Source: Alkalihalobacillus pseudalcaliphilus
Lineage (GTDB): Bacteria; Bacillota; Bacilli; Bacillales; Bacillaceae_D
Length of the DNA: 19,589 nt
Direction: 5' to 3'
Assembly (NCBI RefSeq): GCF_028610675.1
Contig: NZ_JAQQWS010000025.1
Coordinates: forward strand, 1-19,589
The notes beneath the pieces are model-generated. The model worked only from the letters and a program-made list of their open reading frames with translations. It was not told the origin of the DNA and did not search any database. The translations under genes were made by a program, and so were the position numbers. This document shows, one piece after another, positions 14,035-19,589 of the stretch (the stretch's first letter is position 1; every line of letters starts with the position of its first letter).

Positions 14035-14469
14035 TCAGTCTTTATAACGATTTATATTAATAGAACGATAGGTCTGATTCTTACTTGTAAGATCTTGACG
14101 CACATTCTCTTCAAACTGCTTTTGTCGTTCATGTTGATGAACACCCTTTATAACTCTATCCTTACAGCTTTCACATAATCGACCTTGATGGATCGAGTCA
14201 CCACATGATTCACAAGGATAGCCTAAATTAGGGAAATTGGTCGTTAATAATCGACCTTCTCTAATAAATTGATATATTCTTTCATATGGTACTTCTGTAT
14301 AGGCGTGAACTTCTTGTACCGTGGCCATCCGATTTTCTTTTTTATTCATGTAACTACGAACAACTTCAAACTGCTCCTCTTGCTTTTTAAAACAAGTATT
14401 ACAGACTTTTCGTAAGCCTTTCATAAACAAACGACCACATATCGGACAATTCGTTAAATTACTCAACAT
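14035..14469 (-). CDS. yvyF: YvyF-like flagellar operon zinc-finger protein
   Basis: A 144-residue protein (B. subtilis YvyF is about 139). Two zinc-binding clusters frame it: Cys8-x2-Cys11 with Cys23-x2-Cys26, and Cys86-x2-Cys89 with Cys99-x2-Cys102. Between them a MATVQEVHAYTEVPYERIYQFIREGRL segment resembles a MerR-like helix-turn-helix. It belongs to the flagellar operon protein family TIGR03826, of unknown function. The ATG at 14469 has GGAGG five bases upstream; a longer reading start would overlap comFC and lacks a site. It lies 40 bases after comFC, linking the competence and flagellar operons. Confidence 0.92.
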   Translation of the reverse strand: MLSNLTNCPICGRLFMKGLRKVCNTCFKKQEEQFEVVRSYMNKKENRMATVQEVHAYTEVPYERIYQFIREGRLLTTNFPNLGYPCESCGDSIHQGRLCESCKDRVIKGVHQHERQKQFEENVRQDLTSKNQTYRSININRYKD

Positions 14470-14509
14470 TCTCTCCTCCCAAACAACAAAGCGATACACT
14501 TTTTTCTTT

Positions 14510-15226
14510 TTAGCGTGCGATTGTAAGGGAAACAACCTCTTCTACCCCTATTTGCTTTAAAACATAAGCTGCTTGTCTTAAAGTTGTCCCTGTAGTATAA
14601 ATATCGTCTATAAGGATCGCTTTGTTTAGTTTTTGTGAAATATTGTTCAGTTCTTTCTTAATTGAAAAGGGATTATCATCGAAGGAAGCGAGTCGTAACC
14701 GACGTGATTTTTTACTTTGTTTCTCTCGCTCTTTCCTCTGTAAAACAGGGTGAATCGTAGCATTTTTCCATCCCGTAAGTAGCAGCTCACTTTGGTTAAA
14801 GCCTCTCTCTATTAACCGTTGCGGGCTTAAGGGAATAGGTATTACCACATAACCTCTGAAATGCTTCATATATAAATCATACAATTTCGGAGCAAAAAAC
14901 TCTGCGATGACCGCATCCCCACGGTACTTATAGCTAGCCAGCGTTTCCTTCATAAATAAATTATACTGATAGACCGAGATATTTTTATCCAATAAAAAAT
15001 GAGTCCTTTGATCACGTTGCCAACGCATACAATCAAAGCAGCATCCATCTTGACTCCAATTTCTTACAAGCAACTCTCTCGAACAAATTCGACAACGGTC
15101 CCCTTCTAGCTTCTTTAACTGCCTTAAGCACCTCAAACATAAATCTGAATCCGTTTCAATTAAGAGTAACTGTGACCAACTTGGCTTCTTTACATAGGAA
15201 GAAAAGCAAAATAAACACCGTGTCAT
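14510..15226 (-). CDS. comFC: Competence protein ComFC, phosphoribosyltransferase-like
   Basis: A 238-residue ComFC (GntX/ComF family). The N-terminal 70 residues carry four CxxC-type pairs (Cys4/7, 30/33, 45/48, 62 or 63/66) that probably bind zinc. The C-terminal part is a type I phosphoribosyltransferase fold with IPIPLSPQRLIERGFNQSELL (about 130-150) and the PRPP-loop motif ILIDDIYTTGTTL (204-216). ComFC is needed for transformation in Gram-positive bacteria and acts with ComFA on incoming single-stranded DNA. The ATG overlaps the comFA stop by four bases (ATGA). No comFB lies between comFA and comFC, unlike in B. subtilis. Confidence 0.96.
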   Translation of the reverse strand: MTRCLFCFSSYVKKPSWSQLLLIETDSDLCLRCLRQLKKLEGDRCRICSRELLVRNWSQDGCCFDCMRWQRDQRTHFLLDKNISVYQYNLFMKETLASYKYRGDAVIAEFFAPKLYDLYMKHFRGYVVIPIPLSPQRLIERGFNQSELLLTGWKNATIHPVLQRKEREKQSKKSRRLRLASFDDNPFSIKKELNNISQKLNKAILIDDIYTTGTTLRQAAYVLKQIGVEEVVSLTIAR

Positions 15227-16596
15227 GATAATAATGTCCCTTCTCGATTCATCATTTTAACTTGACGAATGGCCCGATTCATCGCGAGCGTTCTCCCAAA
15301 ATGAAAGAAACAAATTTCACCCTCTGGAAACTTTCGATCACGGCCAACCCTACCCGATATTTGCACAAGTGCCGCCTCATCAAATACAGGATTTTCTGCC
15401 CCTAAAACAGCAACCGCAACATTTGAAATCGTAACACCGCGTTCTAAAATCGTCGTCGTAACTAGTAATGAAATGCTCCCCTCACGAAAAGCATTGACTG
15501 TTTGATGTCTATCTCGTGCATCAGCATACACTTTACCATGACTAAATCCTTTCAAAGAAAGCGCATCAGATAACTGCTCGACTACAGCGATCGTTGGAAC
15601 AAATAACAAGATCGGCTGTGTGAGGTGTTCAGTTAGCCATTGGATTAGAGGCGAGGGCAACTTTCTTTTCTTTATTTTTTTCGTCCAATCTCCGACCCAC
15701 TTTAATCTTGGGACAGGTAGTGGGTAGCCATGAAAACGCTTTGGAATTTTCACCATTTGTAATTCTGACTGTCTCAGTAATGACTGATTAGGCGTCGCAC
15801 TTAAATAGATAATCGGAGCTGCTTGCTTCCGAGCTCTCTCCACCGCAAACTGTAAGCTTTTATCAAAAGAGAACGGAAATGCATCCACTTCATCAACAAT
15901 GATACAATCAAATGCGTTCTCATATCTCAACACCTGATGCGTCGTTGCTAAAATAAACATATGACAACGATCCTTGTGCTCACTGCCACCATATAAAGCC
16001 GCCATTCTAATCGAAGGAAAAGCCTGCTGAAACCGCGGCTCAAGCTCCTTCACCACATCTGTACGAGGTGTTGCAAGAAGTACACGCCACCCCTTGGCAA
16101 AAGCTTTTTCTAAGCCTCTAAAAATGATCTCGGTTTTCCCTGCTCCGCACACCGCCCAAACTAATCCGGTCTTCTTCTGCTCAAGCCACGAAACAATTTG
16201 CTCAGATGCACGAATTTGCCCTACTGAGAGCTCTCCTTCCCACGCCAAAGATTTCACCACTTTTGTCAACTTCGGTTGGTCGCCTATCCAACGATATAAC
16301 CCTTGGCATGCCTGAACTTTACCTAAACTTAAGCAATGCCGACAATAATAACAAGAAGGCGAACCACACTTCGCACAAGGATGTTGACCAAACTGAAAAA
16401 AATCTTGATTATGACAACGCACACAAACGGGCCGTCCCTGTCGACCTCTAAACAAAATTGCTGGACTCTTTTCCAGCTTTTTCTCCTTCAGCCATTGCTC
16501 GATTTCCCGTTCTGATAAGTTCAGTTCACTTTTCAACAATAGCTTTCCGATCAAAAAAGCAGTATCATGATTCGGCTCTAATGACTCTATTAGCAA
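15223..16596 (-). CDS. comFA: Competence ATP-dependent DNA translocase ComFA
   Basis: A 457-residue helicase-like ATPase that helps pull transforming DNA across the membrane, acting on the cytoplasmic face. An N-terminal Cys cluster (58, 61, 74, 77, 82, 85, 88) binds zinc in this family. Walker A is AVCGAGKTE (148-156, Lys154), motif II is DEVD (235-238), motif III is SATP (266-269), and motif VI is QISGRVGR (412-419). All are intact, so it should be active. The start is a TTG with GGAGGTG six bases upstream. Length is close to the usual 450-460. A TATAGT -10 lies about 30 bases upstream, but no clear ComK box (AAAA-N5-TTTT) is seen. Confidence 0.97.
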   Translation of the reverse strand: MLIESLEPNHDTAFLIGKLLLKSELNLSEREIEQWLKEKKLEKSPAILFRGRQGRPVCVRCHNQDFFQFGQHPCAKCGSPSCYYCRHCLSLGKVQACQGLYRWIGDQPKLTKVVKSLAWEGELSVGQIRASEQIVSWLEQKKTGLVWAVCGAGKTEIIFRGLEKAFAKGWRVLLATPRTDVVKELEPRFQQAFPSIRMAALYGGSEHKDRCHMFILATTHQVLRYENAFDCIIVDEVDAFPFSFDKSLQFAVERARKQAAPIIYLSATPNQSLLRQSELQMVKIPKRFHGYPLPVPRLKWVGDWTKKIKKRKLPSPLIQWLTEHLTQPILLFVPTIAVVEQLSDALSLKGFSHGKVYADARDRHQTVNAFREGSISLLVTTTILERGVTISNVAVAVLGAENPVFDEAALVQISGRVGRDRKFPEGEICFFHFGRTLAMNRAIRQVKMMNREGTLLS

Positions 16597-16889
16597 CTGT
16601 CACACCTCCGTATCATTAGTTTTTTACTATACAAATAAAACAGATTAAACAAAAGAATGATGTTATCGATGACAGCTAGAAATATAAGGGGGCTTCAGGG
16701 ACATACTTGGAGTTGTAGTTCGTGATCTGATATAAAGGATTAGCATTCTAGAACAGAGCTTATGGATTGTCTTAATGACATCAGAAATGGCTTGTTTACT
16801 CTAAAAGGATAGACTTTACCTGATGTCTACGGGGAAAAATCTGAAGTTCTTACTTCAGGAGAGGATACGAAGGTTAATCGAATTCATAT
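16597..16889. other. Intergenic region with two inverted repeats, no gene seen
   Basis: Between comFA and degV. A TATAGT -10 for comFA lies on the minus strand at 16631-16626, with a poor -35. Two inverted repeats follow: GACATCAG (16777-16784) with CTGATGTC (16820-16827), a perfect 8 bp; and CTGAAGT with ACTTCAG (16841-16858), 7 bp with a TCTT loop. Neither has a T-run. No coding sequence with a ribosome binding site is found, and the structures could be remnants of a lost gene or a small RNA. Confidence 0.45.
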
Positions 16890-16928
16890 AAAAAGACTGC
16901 TCACTTATCCACGTAAGTTGCAGTCTTT
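16890..16928 (-). terminator. Terminator of the degV-family gene
   Basis: On the minus strand AAAGACTGC and GCAGTCTTT pair perfectly (9 bp); an inner ACTTA/TAAGT stem extends it, and five T follow. It sits 22 bases after the degV stop. Confidence 0.9.
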
Positions 16929-16950
16929 GTTGTGTATGCGTAAAAATGAA

Positions 16951-17805
16951 TTAGTCCACTTTTTTTGACCATGTTATACCGATCGAACCTTGCCCTAAGT
17001 GCGTACCGATTACTGGTCCAAAATAACTTAAATTAAAAGTCGCTTCTGGGAAACTCGCTTTGAAGTCCTCCATTAACTTTGTCGCTTCATCCTCGCAATT
17101 CGCATGGATGATCGTTACTTGGAATTCTCCGCTTTTTGAAACTTCCTGCTCAAGCAACGTTTTGATTTTTGCAAATGCCTTTTTCTCCGTTCTCACTTTT
17201 TCATAAGGCACGATTTTCCCTTCAACTAAATGAAGAATTGGCTTTATTTTCAATAGATTGCCGACAAATAATTGAGCCGCATTAAGCCTGCCCCCACGAT
17301 GTAAATGATTAAGGTCATCTACAACAAAGTAGGCACGAAGCGTTTCTTTCACCTTATCTAGATGTACTACAATTTCTTCAGCTTTTTTTCCATCTTCCGC
17401 CAAACGAACAGCCTCAAAAACGAGCTGTGCTTGTGGTGAGCAACTAATCGCCGAGTCATAGCCAAATACTTCAATCGATTCAACCATATCCGCTGCTGCC
17501 ATGGCAGATTGAAACGTCCCACTTATTTTACTGGATAAGTGAATCGAGACAACTTGCTCATAACCTTTTTTCGCCAAATCTTCAAAAAGCTCTGCAAATT
17601 GACCAATTGCAGGCTGAGAAGTGGTAGGTAAATTCTTTTCACCTTTCATTCTCTCATAAAACTCAGCTGCCGTAATGTCGACCTCCTCTAGTAATGACTC
17701 TTGTCCAAAAACGACATTTAGAGGCACCATATATACATCTAACTTTTTACGAAGCTCTTTTGGCAGATATGCCGTACTATCTGTCACAACCGCTACTTTT
17801 CTCAT
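16951..17805 (-). CDS. degV: DegV family fatty-acid-binding protein
   Basis: A 284-residue DegV protein, standard length. Signature motifs are TDSTAYLP (8-15), TTSQP (61-65), SSKISGTFQSA (91-101) and the HRGGRLNAAQLFVGNLLKIKPIL segment in the second half. DegV proteins hold a fatty acid in a buried pocket; some (FakB) present it to the kinase FakA for phosphorylation and phospholipid synthesis. No FakA gene is in view, so the partner is unknown. It has its own terminator and a 354-base gap to comFA, so it is a single-gene unit. GAGG lies seven bases before the ATG. In B. subtilis the same neighbourhood holds degV next to degS-degU, which are not seen here. Confidence 0.95.
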   Translation of the reverse strand: MRKVAVVTDSTAYLPKELRKKLDVYMVPLNVVFGQESLLEEVDITAAEFYERMKGEKNLPTTSQPAIGQFAELFEDLAKKGYEQVVSIHLSSKISGTFQSAMAAADMVESIEVFGYDSAISCSPQAQLVFEAVRLAEDGKKAEEIVVHLDKVKETLRAYFVVDDLNHLHRGGRLNAAQLFVGNLLKIKPILHLVEGKIVPYEKVRTEKKAFAKIKTLLEQEVSKSGEFQVTIIHANCEDEATKLMEDFKASFPEATFNLSYFGPVIGTHLGQGSIGITWSKKVD

Positions 17806-18210
17806 GTTTAGTCCTCACTTATCTCTCAATTTTTTCTTTACCTACAATGTTATTTCCGTATGCTGTAAAATCTATCTCATTTAAATGTACCTTGAATCAT
17901 TCATAGTTTCAAGACTTATTGAATAGTTCTTTTACTTTTTTGCGAAATCACGGCTTAGCACACCTTGACTGGTAGATTAAACTTCTGTTCATAGGGAAAA
18001 CATGAGCAGAGAAACAGAGAGTTTGGTGGATAATGCTTGCTTTATTAGGAGCAGATTCGTCAAATTACTACATATCACAAGCTGATTTTTTGAATTTTTT
18101 TTCATATTTTACAAGGATTTTTATAAAATTTGTAGAAAAAAGAAGGAAAACTAAAGTTACTATAGAACTAGTACCTTTATATTATCATGCTTATGCGAGG
18201 AGGCACTGCG
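17806..18210. other. Divergent intergenic region upstream of degV and the NERD gene
   Basis: About 400 AT-rich bases. On the minus strand TTGAAA, 17 bases, TACATT (around 17906-17878) is a possible sigma-A promoter for degV, weak at the -10. It overlaps a CTTGAA/TTCAAG inverted repeat at 17891-17913. For the NERD gene no clear promoter is found; the region before it is very T-rich. No RNA gene is recognised. Confidence 0.4.
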
Positions 18211-19158
18211 TTGATTTTAAAAAAGAGAAATACCCCTAGGGACTTAGTTATACAACGGAGCCTATCTATCCGACTTAAAGTCAAAAGTAACGAGCAAGAA
18301 TTTCATTTAAGAAACATCCAGTCTGGTATTGATGGAGAAAAAGCCTTTGACCAATGGGTCGCCACGCACATACCTGAGCAATTCCCGCATGTTCAAGATA
18401 TCCGCTTTACACAAAACGGTTCAACCCTCCAAATCGATTCAATCATCATAACACCTGAGAACTTGTTTCTTTTCGAAATCAAAAATTATCAAGGAACCTT
18501 TGAATTCCAGGATCATAAATTGTACACAGAAAAACAAAAAGAAATTAACAACCCCAACACGCAACTAGAAAGAACCGCATCCTTGTTAAGACAATGGTTA
18601 ACCAAAAGAAATATCCCACACCCTCCTATTCAACCATATGTCATTTTCATCAACCCACATTTTTACCTTTACACCACCAGAAAAGAAGCAGCGAACTTTA
18701 TCTTTAGTAATCAACTTCACGCATTTGCCCGCAAATTAGAGAAAATGAATCGTCACATCACCAATTCCCATCTAGAGCTCGCCAACCAGCTAATTCTTAA
18801 TCACTTACACGAATCACCTTACGATAAAACACCAGACCACCCACCCGAAGACTATAAAAAAGGATTCTATTGCAAGGAATGCTACTCATTTGAAGTAACG
18901 CTTTCAAGGTATTATTTGTATTGTGAGGACTGTAAAGAAAAAGAACCGATTAAATCCTGTCTTTTAAGAACAATTGATGAATATCAGATATTATTTAAAG
19001 GAGAATTTACAACTACTGACATTTATTTTTGGTGCAATCAACAAGTTTCAAAAGCAACCATTAGAAGGATTTTAAGTTCTACCATGATTAAAGAAGGTAA
19101 GTACAGAGCTAGTGTATATAAACCCTCAACTAATAATTTTGCTCACCGTGATCAATAA
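18211..19158 (+). CDS. NERD-domain nuclease-like protein with zinc ribbon
   Basis: A 315-residue protein. The N-terminal NERD domain (about 35-160) is a PD-(D/E)xK nuclease-like fold: GIDGEKAFDQWV (Glu43), LQIDSIIIT (Asp76), FEIKNYQG (Glu89, Lys91) and the NPNTQLERT glutamine motif (Gln118). All expected catalytic residues are present. After a helical stretch comes a CxxC...CxxC zinc ribbon (Cys221/224 and 238/241), then a short winged-helix-like tail (FTTTDIYFWCNQQVSKATIRRIL). NERD proteins are widespread in Firmicutes and presumed DNA-processing, with no settled role. The TTG at 18211 is chosen because GAGGAGG lies seven bases upstream; the ATG at 18187 has no site. It is the only + strand gene on this side and directly abuts the right hairpin array. 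Confidence 0.9.
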   Translation: MILKKRNTPRDLVIQRSLSIRLKVKSNEQEFHLRNIQSGIDGEKAFDQWVATHIPEQFPHVQDIRFTQNGSTLQIDSIIITPENLFLFEIKNYQGTFEFQDHKLYTEKQKEINNPNTQLERTASLLRQWLTKRNIPHPPIQPYVIFINPHFYLYTTRKEAANFIFSNQLHAFARKLEKMNRHITNSHLELANQLILNHLHESPYDKTPDHPPEDYKKGFYCKECYSFEVTLSRYYLYCEDCKEKEPIKSCLLRTIDEYQILFKGEFTTTDIYFWCNQQVSKATIRRILSSTMIKEGKYRASVYKPSTNNFAHRDQ

Positions 19159-19165
19159 TTTACAC

Positions 19166-19200
19166 GGGTTTTGCCTAATGGACTCTCTTTAGGCAAACCC
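19166..19200 (+). terminator. Hairpin after the NERD gene with an array-like loop
   Basis: GGGTTTTGCCTAA and TTAGGCAAACCC pair over 12 bp with one bulged T; the loop is TGGACTCTCT. A C-run rather than a T-run follows, so termination is uncertain. The loop CTCTCTTT resembles the array loop, and GGTTTTGCCT is the spacer sequence of the left array. Confidence 0.6.
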
Positions 19201-19209
19201 CCCCATAAA

Positions 19210-19249
19210 GATGTTAACTGTGTAGATATACATAGATACAATTAACATC
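19210..19249. repeat. Divergent hairpin preceding the right array
   Basis: GATGTTAA and TTAACATC are exactly complementary, 24 bases apart, with a partly self-complementary interior (TGTGTA/TACATA). Its centre lies about 46 bases after the previous hairpin and 48 before the next, near the array spacing. Confidence 0.6.
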
Positions 19250-19258
19250 ACCTACCAC

Positions 19259-19589
19259 CAGCATCTATACATCGCCCCCTCTTTGTATAGATACTACCTT
19301 CCTATACACTGGTATCTGCACATTAACCCTCTCTTTGTGCAGATACTACCATCCTCTTCCTCAGTATCTGCACATTAGCCTCCTCTTTGTGCAGATACTA
19401 ACCCTCTTCTCCTCAGTATCTGCACATTAACCCTCTCTTTGTGCAGATACTAACCCTCTTTTCCTCAGTATCTGCACATTAGCCTCCTCTTTGTACAGAT
19501 ACTAACCCTCTTTTCCTCAGTATCTGCACATTAGCCTCCTCTTTGTGCAGATACTAACCCTCTTCTCCTCAGTATCTGCACATTAACCC
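19259..19589. repeat. Right array of 52-bp tandem hairpin repeats
   Basis: A divergent unit at 19259 is followed by units at 19310, 19362, 19414, 19466, 19518 and 19570, exactly 52 bases apart; the last is cut by the window end. Arms AGTATCTGCACA and TGTGCAGATACT, and their orientation, are those of the left array. Loops alternate between TTAACCCTCTCTT and TTAGCCTCCTCTT. The spacer differs from the left array (AACCCTCTTTTCCT type). In the divergent unit the arms are AGCATCTATACA and TGTATAGATACT: two pairs are replaced by compensating changes, and the loop is 12 bases, which explains the 51-base step. Confidence 0.95.

Noticed and set aside
16600..16680. ComK box upstream of comFA
   Set aside because: No AAAA-N5-TTTT pair with proper spacing is present.

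Overview
The window looks like a chromosomal segment of a low-GC Gram-positive, flagellated, competence-type member of the Bacillaceae. The order degV-comFA-comFC-yvyF-flgM-flgN-flgK-flgL-yviE-fliW-csrA-hag-flaG-fliD-fliS-fliT is the arrangement known from Bacillus subtilis and its relatives. AAGGAGG-type ribosome binding sites and sigma-D-type promoters (TAAA, 15 bases, GCCGATAA) agree with this. The very acidic lipoprotein and the short, acid-rich flagellin would fit an alkaliphile or salt-tolerant species, but that is inference.

Layout, left to right. 1-232: tandem array of a 52-bp hairpin repeat. 233-908: intergenic DNA with small hairpins and one copy of a dispersed repeat. 982-1179 (-): cold-shock protein with a clear promoter. 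1733-2704 (+): acidic lipoprotein. 2791-5515 (-): filament cap and chaperone operon flaG-fliD-fliS-fliT. 5653-6489 (-): flagellin, with a sigma-D promoter, a long leader and a textbook CsrA-binding hairpin. 6883-7506 (-): LuxR-type regulator with a degenerate receiver-like N-terminus, lying between hag and csrA. 8221-9699 (-): yviE, fliW, csrA. 9783-12639 (-): hook-filament junction genes flgL and flgK. 12640-13123: unusual 484-bp non-coding insert carrying a second dispersed-repeat copy and another 52-bp-period array. 13124-14469 (-): flgN, flgM, yvyF, with a sigma-D promoter before flgM. 14510-16596 (-): comFC and comFA. 16951-17805 (-): DegV-family protein. 18211-19158 (+): NERD nuclease-domain protein. 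19166-19589: a series of hairpins leading into a second copy of the flanking 52-bp array, which runs off the window end.

How the genes work together. FlgM would hold sigma-D until the hook is complete. Sigma-D promoters then drive hag, flaG-fliD-fliS-fliT and flgM. FlgN, FliS and FliT chaperone FlgK/FlgL, flagellin and FliD. FliW, CsrA and the hag leader form the known partner-switch that matches flagellin translation to export. ComFA and ComFC serve DNA uptake.

The most unusual content is non-coding. Three tandem arrays, at both window ends and inside the flgN-flgK gap, share a 52-bp period and a 13-base pyrimidine-rich loop (purine-rich on the minus strand), although their stem sequences differ. 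In the right array a divergent unit keeps its stem through paired substitutions, and two internal mismatches would be G-U pairs in a minus-strand RNA. This suggests selection on a folded nucleic acid.
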